DNA from: Sphingomonas pituitosa NBRC 102491
GTDB lineage: Bacteria; Pseudomonadota; Alphaproteobacteria; Sphingomonadales; Sphingomonadaceae
Length of the DNA: 64,000 bases
Assembly (NCBI RefSeq): GCF_001598435.1
Contig: NZ_BCYY01000006.1
Coordinates: 124,001-188,000 of the forward strand
Reading direction: 5' to 3'
Below are positions 17,689-26,871 of the stretch, one piece after another (the stretch's first letter is position 1; each line of letters begins with the position of its first letter). Under the pieces are notes generated by a model. It did no database searches, was not told the DNA's origin, and saw nothing but the letters and a program-made list of their open reading frames with translations. The translations under genes and the position numbers were made by a program.

Positions 17689-19188
17689 GTGGCGCAGCAT
17701 ATCATCATCGCCGGGGGCGGCAGTGCAGGCTGGATGGCGGCAGCGCTGTTCGCGCGGCTGCGGCCGGCACCCGATACCCGCATCACCCTGGTCGAATCCG
17801 ATGCGATCGGCACGATCGGCGTCGGCGAGGCGACCATCCCGATCCTCCGGGAGTTCAACCGCCTGCTCGGCCTGCACGAGCCCGATTTCGTTGCCGAGAC
17901 GCAAGGCAGCTTCAAGCTGGGCATCGAGTTCGTCGGTTGGGGCGAGGCCGGCAATCGCCACTTCCACGGCTTTGGCGATTTCGGCGCACCGATTGAAGGC
18001 ATCGGCCCCCATCATCACTGGCTGCGGCTGCGTGCCGCCGGCCGCATCGCCGACCCGATCGACGCCTGGTCGATGCCGGCCCTTGCCGCCGGCCAGGACC
18101 GGTTCGCGCCGCCCGAGGCGCTGCGCGGCGAGGCGGCCGAATATCGCTACGCCTATCATTTCGACGCCGGGCTCTACGCACAGCTGCTGCGCAGCTATGC
18201 CGAGGCGCGCGGCGTTACCCGGTCCGAAGGCCGCATCGTCGCCGCCGAGCGCGATGCCGAGACGGGCGACCTTACCGCGCTGCTGCTCGACGGCGACCGG
18301 CGGATTGCAGGCGACCTGTTCATCGACTGCACCGGCTTCGCCAGCCGCCTGCTCGGCGAGGCGCTGGACACGCCGTTCGTCGACTGGTCGCGCTGGCTGC
18401 CCGCCGACCGCGCGCTGGCGCAGGGCTGCACCCGCGCCGGCCGCTTCACGCCCTTCACCCGCTCCACTGCCCATGCCGTGGGCTGGCAATGGCGGATCCC
18501 GCTCCAGCACCGCACCGGCAACGGGCTGGTCTATAGCAGCGCCTATCTCTCCGATGACGAAGCCGCCGCGCGGCTCGCCGCCAACCTGGACGGCGACGCG
18601 CTGGGCGATCCCCGCCCCTTGCGCTTCACCACCGGCCGGCGCGAGCGTTTCTGGGCGCACAACGTCGTCGCCATCGGGCTGGCCGCTGGCTTCATGGAGC
18701 CGCTGGAATCGACCAGCCTCCAGCTGGTCCAGACCGGCCTGGTCCGCCTCGCCGAACTGCTGCCGAACATCGGGCCCGTCGATCCCGCGATCGTCGCCGA
18801 ATATAATCGCGAGACAATCGGCGAATATGAGGGGATCCGCGATTTCCTGATCGCCCATTACTGCATCAGCCGCCGCCCCGAGCCCTTCTGGCGCGACATG
18901 GCGGCGATGGCGCTGCCCGATACCCTCGCCCACAAGCTGGCGCTGTGGGACGCAATCGGCAGGCTGCCGCTCTACGGCCGTGAATCGCACGCCGAGACGA
19001 GCTGGGTGGCGGTGCTGTTGGGTCAGGGGCGGATCCCGCGCGGCCATGAGCCGACTGCCGACCGGCCGCCGCTCGACGCACTCGCCCGGCTGTTCGAGCA
19101 ACGCCGCGCGGCGCTGGAGGCGGCATTGCCGCGGCTGCCGGCGCATGATCATTTCGTCGAAAGGACGTGCCGGGCGGACGCCGCATGA
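17689..19188 (+). CDS. Flavin-dependent tryptophan halogenase family protein
   Basis: 499 aa, GTG start at 17689. It has the FAD-binding GGGSAGW (9-15), GEATIP (46-51), a Lys at 76 in the position of the catalytic lysine (GSFKLGIEFVGW), and the family GWxWxIP motif near residues 265-270 (GWQWRIP), so the halogenase chemistry set is retained. In sphingomonads, Caulobacter and Xanthomonas such proteins are often encoded directly after saccharide TBDRs; their role there is not established and true tryptophan halogenation is not implied. It lies 111 bp after the TBDR and 43 bp before GH39 on the same strand, probably in one operon. Confidence 0.85.
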   Translation: MAQHIIIAGGGSAGWMAAALFARLRPAPDTRITLVESDAIGTIGVGEATIPILREFNRLLGLHEPDFVAETQGSFKLGIEFVGWGEAGNRHFHGFGDFGAPIEGIGPHHHWLRLRAAGRIADPIDAWSMPALAAGQDRFAPPEALRGEAAEYRYAYHFDAGLYAQLLRSYAEARGVTRSEGRIVAAERDAETGDLTALLLDGDRRIAGDLFIDCTGFASRLLGEALDTPFVDWSRWLPADRALAQGCTRAGRFTPFTRSTAHAVGWQWRIPLQHRTGNGLVYSSAYLSDDEAAARLAANLDGDALGDPRPLRFTTGRRERFWAHNVVAIGLAAGFMEPLESTSLQLVQTGLVRLAELLPNIGPVDPAIVAEYNRETIGEYEGIRDFLIAHYCISRRPEPFWRDMAAMALPDTLAHKLALWDAIGRLPLYGRESHAETSWVAVLLGQGRIPRGHEPTADRPPLDALARLFEQRRAALEAALPRLPAHDHFVERTCRADAA

Positions 19189-19231
19189 ACCCGCCGGCGC
19201 CGCACCGACACCAACACCGGGAGAAGATGTC

Positions 19232-20803
19232 TTGAACAAGAACGTTTTGCCGCTCGCGCTCGGCGGCCTGCTGCTCGGGCTCGCGCCCGTGCAGGCCCTT
19301 GCCCAGGCGCCCGCCCGCACCGTCCGCGTCGATGTCGCCACCGCCAAGGCGCCGGTCGATCGGTTCTTCGACCTGTCGATCGGCTCGGACTATCCCGGCA
19401 CGCTGCGGCGCGACGACTCCCTGGCGCAGCTGAAGACCGCGCGCGACGAGCTCGGCTTCCGCTATGTCCGCTTCCACGCGCTGTTCCACGACGTGCTCGG
19501 CACGGTGAAGCGCGAGAACGGCAAGCTCGTCTATGACTGGACCGGCATCGACGCGCTGTACGACAAGCTGCTCGCGCGGGGCGTGAAGCCGTTCGTCGAA
19601 CTGGGCTTCACGCCCGAGGCGCTGAAGACCTCGGACAGTTCGATCTTCTACTGGAAGGGCAACACCTCGCACCCCGAACTGGGCGCGTGGCGCGATCTGC
19701 TCACCGCCTTCGTCCGCCACGCGCAGCAGCGCTATGGCCGCGAGGAAGTGCGCAGCTGGTTCTTCGAGGTGTGGAACGAGCCCAATCTCGACGGCTTCTG
19801 GGAAAAGGCCGACCAGAAGGCCTATTTCGACCTCTACGACGCCAGCGCCCGCGCCATCAAGGCGGTGGACCCCACGCTGCAGGTGGGCGGCCCCTCCACC
19901 GCAGGCGCGGCCTGGGTACCCGAGTTCCTGGCCGACATGCACAAGCGCGGCACGCCGGTCGATTTCGTCACGACGCATACCTACGGCGTCGACGGCGGCT
20001 TCCTCGACGAACAGGGCAAGCAGGATACCAAGCTGTCCCCCTCGGCGGACGCGATCATCGGCGACGTGCGCAAGGTGCGCCGGGAGATCGCCGCCTCGCC
20101 CTTCCCCAGGCTGCCGCTCTATTTCACCGAGTGGAGCACCAGCTACACCCCGCGCGACCTCGTCCATGATTCCTATGTCAGCGCGGCCTATATCCTCACC
20201 AAGCTGAAGGGCGTGCAGGGCGTCGTCCAGGGCATGAGCTACTGGACGTTCAGCGACCTGTTCGAGGAGCCGGGCCCGCCCACCGCGCCGTTCGAGGGCG
20301 GCTTCGGCCTGATGAACCCGCAGGGCATCCGCAAGCCCGCCTGGTTCGCCTACAAATATCTGAACGCGCTGCAGGGCCGCGAAGTGCCTACCGGCGACGC
20401 GTACAGCATCGCTTCGGTCGACGGCGCGAAGCTGTCGGTCGTGCTGTGGGACTGGCACCAGCCCGAACAGCCGGTGAGCAACCGCTCCTTCTACAGCAAG
20501 CTGGTCCCCGCCAAGGCCGAGGCGCCCGCCGCGGTGCAGCTCGCCCATCTGCGCCCGGGCACCTACAAGCTCCGCCTGTTCCGCACCGGCTATCGCCACA
20601 ACGACGCCTTCTCGGCCTATATCGACCTCGCCATGCCGAAGACGCTGAGCGATGCGCAGGTCGCCCAGCTCCAGCAGCTGACCCGCGACCTGCCCGAGCG
20701 CGACGAGACGGTGACCGTGCCGAAGAGCGGCACGCTGACCGTGCCGGTGCCGCTCCAGACCAACGACGTGCTGCTGCTCCGGCTGGAACCGGCGGGAGGC
20801 TGA
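19232..20803 (+). CDS. Glycoside hydrolase family 39 (beta-xylosidase-like)
   Basis: 523 aa from TTG 19232 (GGGAGAAG 5 bp upstream); the open frame extends further left, but only this start gives a proper signal peptide (MNKNVLPLALGGLLLG..., ending ALAQ at ~25). The TIM-barrel catalytic pair of GH39 is clear: acid/base Glu183 in WNEPN and nucleophile Glu300 in YFTEWS. Residues ~430-523 are a beta-sandwich-like accessory domain. Family members remove xylose from xylo-oligosaccharides, some act on other beta-linked sugars. It closes the TBDR-halogenase-GH39 run and ends convergent with GH2. Confidence 0.88.
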   Translation: MNKNVLPLALGGLLLGLAPVQALAQAPARTVRVDVATAKAPVDRFFDLSIGSDYPGTLRRDDSLAQLKTARDELGFRYVRFHALFHDVLGTVKRENGKLVYDWTGIDALYDKLLARGVKPFVELGFTPEALKTSDSSIFYWKGNTSHPELGAWRDLLTAFVRHAQQRYGREEVRSWFFEVWNEPNLDGFWEKADQKAYFDLYDASARAIKAVDPTLQVGGPSTAGAAWVPEFLADMHKRGTPVDFVTTHTYGVDGGFLDEQGKQDTKLSPSADAIIGDVRKVRREIAASPFPRLPLYFTEWSTSYTPRDLVHDSYVSAAYILTKLKGVQGVVQGMSYWTFSDLFEEPGPPTAPFEGGFGLMNPQGIRKPAWFAYKYLNALQGREVPTGDAYSIASVDGAKLSVVLWDWHQPEQPVSNRSFYSKLVPAKAEAPAAVQLAHLRPGTYKLRLFRTGYRHNDAFSAYIDLAMPKTLSDAQVAQLQQLTRDLPERDETVTVPKSGTLTVPVPLQTNDVLLLRLEPAGG

Positions 20804-20842
20804 TGCCGAACCGGCGGGAGAAGAACCGGCACTTCCCCAAAC

Positions 20843-20940
20843 ATGTCACCCCGGCGAAAGCCGGGATCCATTCGCCTATCGCTGCCAGCAAGAGCCGATA
20901 CGGAGACCCCAATGGATTCCGGCTTTCGCCGGAATGACAT
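20843..20940. repeat. REP-like inverted repeat pair between convergent genes
   Basis: Two 28-bp imperfect copies, 20843-20870 and 20913-20940, lie in opposite orientation around a 42-bp spacer. Each has its own palindromic core (CCGGCGAAAGCCGG in the first, TTCCGGCTTTCGCCGGAA in the second). The arrangement resembles REP/BIME elements, and the position between convergent GH39 and GH2 ends suggests it also works as a two-way transcription terminator. Confidence 0.65.
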
Positions 20941-20964
20941 TCGCTTGTCTATGCCGCCGATCGC

Positions 20965-23457
20965 TCAGCGTGCGGCGCGCAGCGTCACCCGTCCCGCCAG
21001 CAGCGGATCGGCGCGCGGCCCCTCGGCCACCGCGGCGACGGTGATCGTCCCCGGCCGCCCGGTCGACTGCACGATCACCTGCGCCAGCCCGTTGAACAGC
21101 GAGCGGCGCGGTTCCTTGTCGCTTTCCAGGCAGTTCGGGTCGCCGTTGCCCACCCCGATGATCGCGCCGGGCCCGGCAATCGTGAAGGCGAGCTTGTCCA
21201 TCGCCGTCGGCACCGGCCGGCCGCGCGCGTCGAGCAGCTCGGCCTTGAGCATCGCCACGTCGCGGCCGTCGCCCCGGATCTCGGTGCGATCGGCGGTCAG
21301 CCGGATCGTCCGGCCGGGGCCGGTGGTCTCGCGCCGCTCGGTCAGCAGCCGCCCGCCCTTGCGCCCGCGCGCCTCGATAAAGCCCGGCTGGTACGGCACC
21401 TTCCATTCCAGATGGCCGAGCGGCGGCACCGATTGCGTGCCCAGGCTGCGCCCGTTGACCACCAGCTCCACCGTGTCGCAGTTCGAATAGACCCACACCG
21501 ACACCGTCTCGCCCTCGCGGCCTTCCCAGTTCCAGTGCGGGAAGACGTGGAGCGACGGCTCGGACCGCCACCAGGCGCGGTAGTAATAATAGCTGTCCTT
21601 GGGGAAGCCGCACATGTCGACGATGCCGAACTGCGAGCTGATCGACGGCCAGCCATAGGGCGTCGGCTCGCCGCGATAGTCGAAGCCGGTCCAGGCGAAG
21701 CCGCCCGCCGACCAGGGCTTGCCGCCATAGAGCTTCCACCATTCCTCCACCGAGTTCCCCCAGGGCACCACCCCGTCATAGCTGTTGACGGTGTTGCGCG
21801 CGGGATCGCTGGCATATTCGCCGCGCGTCGCGATCGCGCTCGACGTTTCGGAGCCGAAGATCGACCGCGTCGGATGCTTGGCGTGGAAGGCTTCCGGGAA
21901 ATTCTGGTGATAGTTGAAGCCGATGATGTCGAGCGCGTCGCTCACCCCCTGCTCGTTGTTGCCGTTGACCGCGGCGGAGACGGGCCGGGTCGGATCGAGC
22001 GCATGGCAGCGCCGCACCATCGCGGCGCCGATCGGCTTGCCCTGCTCGGCCATCTTGCCCTGCAGCTGGTTTTCCTCGTTGCCGATCGACCAGAGGATCA
22101 CCGCGGGGGAGTTGCGGAAGCGCTTCACCATCACCTCCAGCTGCGCCATCGCCTCGGGGTTGGCGCTCATCTGCCGCGTCTCGCACATCACCAGCACGCC
22201 GGCGCGGTCGCACGCCTCCACCCATTCGGGCGTCGGCATGTTGTGGGTGGTGCGCACCGCGTTGCAGCCCATCTCGCGCAGCACATTCAGCCGGTAGCGC
22301 TGGATCGCGTCGGGCAGCGCCGCGCCGACGCCGGCATGGTCCTGGTGGTTGCAGGTGCCCTGCAGCTTCATCGACACGTCGTTGAGGAAGAAGCCGCGAT
22401 CCGCATCGAAGCGGAAGCTGCGCACGCCGAAGGTCACCCGGTCGGCATCGCGCACCGCACCGCCCGCCGCCAGCCGCGCGGTGGCGGTGTAGAGCACCGG
22501 CGTCTCCACCGACCAGCGCCGCGCCTCGGGCAGCGTCGCGCGAACCGCGCTCTCTGCCGTGCCGCCCGCCGCCACGGCCACCGCCGGTGCCGATGCCCGC
22601 GCGACCACCGTGCCCGCCGCATCGGTGATGGTCCACTCCACCGCCGCTTGCCGGGCCGCGTCGCCGTCATTGGCGATCACCGTCGCCAGGTCGAGCGTCG
22701 CGCCCTGCCCCTGCGGCGTCGCCCGGACGACGCTTTCCCATCGGCCGAAGTGCAGCGCGTCGTGCTTGGCCAGCCAGACATGGCGGTAGAGCCCCGCCCC
22801 CTCGTAGAACCAGCCGTCGCCCAGCGAGGCATCGACCCGCACCACGATCACGTTCGCGCCGCCATAATGGAGGAAGTCGGTCAGGTCGAAACGGAACGAG
22901 GTGTAGCCGTCATTATGGCGGCCGATGTAACACCCGTTCACCCACAGGATCGCGTCGCGCATCGCGCCGTCGAACTCGATCCAGACGCGGCGGCCGCGAT
23001 CGCTTTCGGGCATGTCGAAGCTGCGCCGATACCAGCCGATGCTCGTCTCCGGATAGCGCCGGCCGAGCGGCTTGTAGCCATGCCCCCGGTTGTTGGCATC
23101 GCCGTCGCCGCGATCGTCATGGACGAAGGGCAGCTCCACCGCCCAGTCGTGCGGCAGGTCCAGCGCGCGCCAGTCGGTGTCGTCGAAGCCGGTCCTGGCC
23201 AGCTTGAACTCGCCGGTCTTGGCGAAATCGTCCTGCCCCATGCCGAAGCCGAAGTCCTTGGCCGGATCGCTGCCGTGCCCCAGCGCGAACCGCCAGCCGG
23301 TGTCGAACGGCAGCAGCTCGCGGGGGGCCAGTCCCGGCGCGGCGGGCGGCAGCGGATCGGCGGGGGCGGCGGCGCGCACCGCCCGGGGCAGGAGCGGCGC
23401 CGCGGCGGCGAGCGCAAGGACGGTGCGGCGCGAAGGATCGGAGAAGCGTTCGCTCAT
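20965..23457 (-). CDS. Glycoside hydrolase family 2 (beta-galactosidase-like), Tat-exported
   Basis: 830 aa from ATG 23457; the frame is open 96 bp further, but this start gives a twin-arginine signal (SRRTVLALAAAAPLLP) cleaved near residue 31, as usual for such enzymes. Order: sugar-binding jelly roll (GWYRRSF, WIEFDGAMRDAILWVNG), Ig-like domain, TIM barrel with acid/base Glu461 (WSIGNEEN) and nucleophile Glu537 (FGSETSS), then a C-terminal beta domain of the kind annotated DUF4982. Activity could be beta-galactosidase or another exo-beta-glycosidase; GH2 specificity cannot be read from sequence. It lies 126 bp downstream of the IclR gene on the same strand. Confidence 0.88.
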   Translation of the reverse strand: MSERFSDPSRRTVLALAAAAPLLPRAVRAAAPADPLPPAAPGLAPRELLPFDTGWRFALGHGSDPAKDFGFGMGQDDFAKTGEFKLARTGFDDTDWRALDLPHDWAVELPFVHDDRGDGDANNRGHGYKPLGRRYPETSIGWYRRSFDMPESDRGRRVWIEFDGAMRDAILWVNGCYIGRHNDGYTSFRFDLTDFLHYGGANVIVVRVDASLGDGWFYEGAGLYRHVWLAKHDALHFGRWESVVRATPQGQGATLDLATVIANDGDAARQAAVEWTITDAAGTVVARASAPAVAVAAGGTAESAVRATLPEARRWSVETPVLYTATARLAAGGAVRDADRVTFGVRSFRFDADRGFFLNDVSMKLQGTCNHQDHAGVGAALPDAIQRYRLNVLREMGCNAVRTTHNMPTPEWVEACDRAGVLVMCETRQMSANPEAMAQLEVMVKRFRNSPAVILWSIGNEENQLQGKMAEQGKPIGAAMVRRCHALDPTRPVSAAVNGNNEQGVSDALDIIGFNYHQNFPEAFHAKHPTRSIFGSETSSAIATRGEYASDPARNTVNSYDGVVPWGNSVEEWWKLYGGKPWSAGGFAWTGFDYRGEPTPYGWPSISSQFGIVDMCGFPKDSYYYYRAWWRSEPSLHVFPHWNWEGREGETVSVWVYSNCDTVELVVNGRSLGTQSVPPLGHLEWKVPYQPGFIEARGRKGGRLLTERRETTGPGRTIRLTADRTEIRGDGRDVAMLKAELLDARGRPVPTAMDKLAFTIAGPGAIIGVGNGDPNCLESDKEPRRSLFNGLAQVIVQSTGRPGTITVAAVAEGPRADPLLAGRVTLRAAR

Positions 23458-23527
23458 GATCGGGTCCCGGATTGAAGGCGCAGACGGAAACAGGCGGCAG
23501 ACCGAACACGCCAGCCGCCGATTGCGT

Positions 23528-23536
23528 ATACCGTAT
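23528..23536. promoter_or_regulatory. Small palindrome upstream of GH2 gene
   Basis: ATAC-C-GTAT is a perfect odd palindrome in the 126-bp gap between the IclR gene and GH2, about 70 bp before the GH2 start. It could be an operator for the adjacent IclR-type protein or another regulator. The evidence is position and symmetry only. Confidence 0.25.
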
Positions 23537-23583
23537 CCAGTGCCTCCCATCACTGCAAGCGCGCGGGAGGGCGGCGCGCCGCC

Positions 23584-24366
23584 TTATCCGGGCTGGTAGC
23601 CCAGCCGGTCGGAGATGCGGGCGCAGGCCGCGCGCAGCTTTTCGCGCACCGCCTCCAGGTCCATCACCTGCGAGCCGTCGATCAGCGCGAGGAACGGGAT
23701 CGTCAGCGCCGCGACGATCCGGCGGTCGAAGCCGAACACCGGGAAGCTGATGTCCGTCACGCCGAAGGTCACCGGGCTCTCGCGGCTGTCATGCCCCTGG
23801 CGCTGCACCGCCGCCAGCCGCTCGGCCAGCCAGGCGCGGTCCATGGCCACGCCCTGCTCCGCTTCGGCGGCGCGCACCATCCGGTCGGCGAGGTCGGGAT
23901 GCGAGAAGGCCAGCAGCACCTGGCCGGAGCAGCTGCGCACCAGATCGATATGCGCACCCACCTTCAGCGCGAAGCCCCGGGTCGCCGGCGATTCCTCGCG
24001 CGCCACCACCAGGCCGTGGCCGTGGCTGGCGACCACCAGGTGGCAGGATTGCACCGTGTCGCGCGCCAGCATCTGCATTTCCGCGCCGGCCGCGCGCACC
24101 AGATCCTGCGAGGGGGTGGCGCGGAGCGCGACGTCGAGCAGCTTGTACGCCACCGCATAGCGATCGGTCGCCTCCGAGCGGCGCAGATAGCCGAGCTGCT
24201 CCATCACCACGACGATGCGGAACAGCTCGCCCACCGATCGCCCGAGATCGGCCGCCATTTCGCTGACCAGCGCCCCCTCGGGCCGTCCGGCGAGCAGCTC
24301 GATGATTTCGAACGCCTTCTCGATCGCCGGAGCGGAGTAGGTCTTTTTCGCTCCCGTTCGCGCCAT
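23584..24366 (-). CDS. IclR-family transcriptional regulator
   Basis: 260 aa from ATG 24366, chosen for the AGGAGG ribosome-binding site just upstream on the minus strand. N-terminal winged helix-turn-helix (residues ~8-70: APAIEKAFEIIELL ... VSEMAADLGRSVGELFRIVVVMEQLGYL) is followed by the effector-binding domain (~85-255) with conserved stretches GAHIDLVRSCSGQVLLAF and VTDISFPVFGFDRR. IclR proteins sense small carboxylates or sugar-derived metabolites as dimers or tetramers. Its place between GH2 and GH127 makes it the local regulator of the saccharide locus; whether activator or repressor is not visible. Confidence 0.9.
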   Translation of the reverse strand: MARTGAKKTYSAPAIEKAFEIIELLAGRPEGALVSEMAADLGRSVGELFRIVVVMEQLGYLRRSEATDRYAVAYKLLDVALRATPSQDLVRAAGAEMQMLARDTVQSCHLVVASHGHGLVVAREESPATRGFALKVGAHIDLVRSCSGQVLLAFSHPDLADRMVRAAEAEQGVAMDRAWLAERLAAVQRQGHDSRESPVTFGVTDISFPVFGFDRRIVAALTIPFLALIDGSQVMDLEAVREKLRAACARISDRLGYQPG

Positions 24367-24620
24367 GCTGCCTCCTCTTGCCCGGCCCCCCTCCCTCGCC
24401 CGAAAGCCGGGCCGGCGCAACGGGGTCGCGCGGCGCTCCGCTCGCCGCCGAAACAGCGGCCCTCGTCGCGATCGGCTTGCCTCGTCGTCCGGCCGGCGCG
24501 CATCGCAGATCCCTGCACTGCGCGTGACAAGATGCTGGAAACTTTCGATGAAGCGAACGTTAGATCCAGATCAATTCTGGGAAATGGATTTGTCGCAAGA
24601 TGCCTGAAGGGGAACCCGTG

Positions 24621-24800
24621 GTGGCTGTAGCCCTTCTCACCCAACGCGACATCGAGCGGTATGGGGCGAGCCTCGCCCGCTGCTACCGCATCGACGACAC
24701 GCCCGATTTCGATGCCCTGCTCCAGCTGATCGACAAGGCCGACGCCGCGCACCAGGCGCAGGCGCAGGCACTGACCGCCGAGCCGACCCCAATCGCGTAG
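24621..24800 (+). CDS. Small conserved-looking protein, function unknown
   Basis: 59 aa if it starts at GTG 24621 (GAAGGGGA about 6 bp upstream); ATG 24600 would add seven residues but has no ribosome-binding site. The core DIERYGASLARCYRIDDTP followed by FDALLQLIDKAD looks like two helices with a Pro-containing turn, then a Gln/Ala-rich tail. There is a superficial likeness to the NepR anti-sigma layout (G..L...Y....LL..LD), but no phyR or ecfG is nearby and I do not call it NepR. It ends 1 bp before the convergent GH127 gene. It is transcribed divergently from the IclR gene. Confidence 0.5.
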   Translation: MAVALLTQRDIERYGASLARCYRIDDTPDFDALLQLIDKADAAHQAQAQALTAEPTPIA

Positions 24801-24801
24801 A

Positions 24802-26736
24802 TCAGGCCCGCGCCGGCGCCAGCTTCCAATAGGTCGCGTAGCGCTCGTGCGCGATGCGGTGATAGGGGATCAGCCGCACCGGCGCGCCGTCGGCCGCCGC
24901 CAGCGTGAACTCCAGCGGCTTGGCGCCCGGCCGGATCGCCGCGGCCAGCGTGCCGGGGTCGCCCGCCAGCACCGGCACCTGCACCGGCGTGTCGTTGTAG
25001 CGGCCGTACTCGCGCTCGTTGACGACGATATCCGCCCCCGGCGCCAGTCCCTGGCGGCCCAGCGCGCCGGCCAGCACCAGCGGGCCGTAGGTGAAGGCGA
25101 CCACGTCCGGCGCGGCCGGGGCGCTCTCGAAGCCGACTTCCATCACCAGCTGCAGCTCCACGGTGTCGCCGTCGCGCCAGCTGCGGGCCAGTTCGATCCG
25201 GCTGCCCGGCGCCGCCGATCGCGCCGCCGGCTTGCCGTTCACCCGCACGGTGGCGGTACGGCTCCAGCGCGGATGGCGCAGGCTCAGCGTGAGCTCGGTG
25301 GGCCTTTCCAGCTTCCAGCGCAGCGTCGTGCCCGGCACCTCGGGGAAACGGGTTTCCTGCACCAGTTCCGCGCCCTTCTCGCGCCAGCGCACCGTCGAGG
25401 GCAGGAACAGGTTCACATACAGCGCGCGATCATCGTGGAAGTAGATCGAATCGCGGTACTTCACATGGTTTTCCATGCCCGTGCCGGTGCAGCACCAGAA
25501 ACTGTGCTCGGGCGTGTGGTACAGCTTCATGTAGCCGGGCCGCGCGCCCTGGAAATAGGTCGCCATGCCGCTGTCCGGGTCCTGCGAGGCGAGGATGCCG
25601 TTGAACAGCGTCCGCTCGTAATATTCGGCATATTCGGGGCGCGGCTCGTGGAGGAACAGGCTCCGCGTCAGCTTCAGCATGTTGTGCTGGCAGCAGGTCT
25701 CCGATCCCTTGGCCGAGAAGACGTTCTTCTCGAAATCGGCCATCGCGAAGAAATGCTCGTTCTCGCCGTGCCCGCCGGTCGCGAACGAGCGCGTCTCCGC
25801 CACGGTCTTCCAGAAGAAGGCGGCGGCGTCGCGATAGGCGGCGTCGCCGGTCGTCTCGTAGACGCGGTGGAAGCCCACCACCTTCGGCACCTGGGTATTG
25901 GCGTGGAGCCCGTCGAGATGGTCGCGCGCCTTGGCCAGCGGCGTCAGCAACGCCTTGTGCGAGAAGCGCTCGGCAAGCGTGCGATAGTCCGCCTTGCCGG
26001 TCATCGCGTAGAGATCGGCATAGATCTCGTTCATGCCGCCATGCTCGGTCTCCAGCATCGCCTCGAAATCGGCGTCGGACAGCGGCCGGCACGCCACCAC
26101 GCCCCAGTCGGCGAGCCGCAGCAGCGTCGCGCGGGCGGGCGCGCTGTCCGCCAGCACCGCGCCGTCGCGCAGGCCCGCATAGACCTTGTGCAGCGTGTAC
26201 CAGGGCACGCCGGTGATCTTCTCGCCGCGGAGATGCGCCGCGACCACCGACGCGCCGTTCGGAAAGGCGGTGACGAGGCCGCTCTTCGCCGCGTCCTGGC
26301 AGGCGCCCAGCTCGGTCGCGATATAGTCGATGCGGGTGCGATACACCGGCTTGGCCGTAGCGCGGAAGGCGAGTGCGCAGGCCGAGAGATAATGACCCAG
26401 CGTATGCCCCTGGCAGTGAATGTCCGACCAGATCGGGTCCGATTCCCAGCCGCCATAGGCCGGTGCCTTCGGCTTGAGCCCGGCGTTGACGCGGAACTGG
26501 TGGAGCAGCCGGTCGGGCTCCAGCCGCAGCAGATAGGCCTCGGTGGCGCGCTGCGCGTGGAGGAACGGCCCTTCGCCCAGCGTCACGTCCGCCATGTCGA
26601 ACGGCTGGAGCCTGGCCGGGGCCGCCGCTGCCGGGCCGGCCTGCGCGTCCGCGGGGAGCGCCGCGCCCATGCCGATCGCGACCGCGCCGCTGCCCGAACC
26701 GGCCAGGAAGCCCCGGCGTGACGTCTCGATACCCAT
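24802..26736 (-). CDS. Glycoside hydrolase family 127 (beta-L-arabinofuranosidase-like), Tat-exported
   Basis: 644 aa, ATG at 26736. A twin-arginine signal (SRRGFLAGSGSGAVAIG) ends near residue 32. The DUF1680/GH127 alpha-barrel is followed by beta-sandwich domains. The metal-thiolate active site of this family is present: Glu346 and Cys348 in GSETCC, then Cys415-Cys416 in FWCCTGTG, matching the Glu/Cys zinc site with a cysteine nucleophile known from bifidobacterial GH127; EHGGMNEIYADLY around residue 240 is another family block. It would release L-arabinofuranose from arabinans, arabinogalactan proteins or extensin-type chains. Divergent from dedA. Confidence 0.9.
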   Translation of the reverse strand: MGIETSRRGFLAGSGSGAVAIGMGAALPADAQAGPAAAAPARLQPFDMADVTLGEGPFLHAQRATEAYLLRLEPDRLLHQFRVNAGLKPKAPAYGGWESDPIWSDIHCQGHTLGHYLSACALAFRATAKPVYRTRIDYIATELGACQDAAKSGLVTAFPNGASVVAAHLRGEKITGVPWYTLHKVYAGLRDGAVLADSAPARATLLRLADWGVVACRPLSDADFEAMLETEHGGMNEIYADLYAMTGKADYRTLAERFSHKALLTPLAKARDHLDGLHANTQVPKVVGFHRVYETTGDAAYRDAAAFFWKTVAETRSFATGGHGENEHFFAMADFEKNVFSAKGSETCCQHNMLKLTRSLFLHEPRPEYAEYYERTLFNGILASQDPDSGMATYFQGARPGYMKLYHTPEHSFWCCTGTGMENHVKYRDSIYFHDDRALYVNLFLPSTVRWREKGAELVQETRFPEVPGTTLRWKLERPTELTLSLRHPRWSRTATVRVNGKPAARSAAPGSRIELARSWRDGDTVELQLVMEVGFESAPAAPDVVAFTYGPLVLAGALGRQGLAPGADIVVNEREYGRYNDTPVQVPVLAGDPGTLAAAIRPGAKPLEFTLAAADGAPVRLIPYHRIAHERYATYWKLAPARA

Positions 26737-26871
26737 GGCGCAACCCTCTCCGTCCGCTCGATTTACTCCGGGTTATCAGACCCGTCCGCGCACGCCAAGT
26801 CGCATCGGTCCCGCTGCACCGCGCAAAAAAGCGGCTTCCCAAAGTCGCGCCGCTGCCCCAACCACGCGGCC

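Noticed and set aside
24621-24800. NepR anti-sigma factor
   Set aside because: Only a loose helix pattern agrees; no phyR or ecfG nearby and the family core is not convincing.
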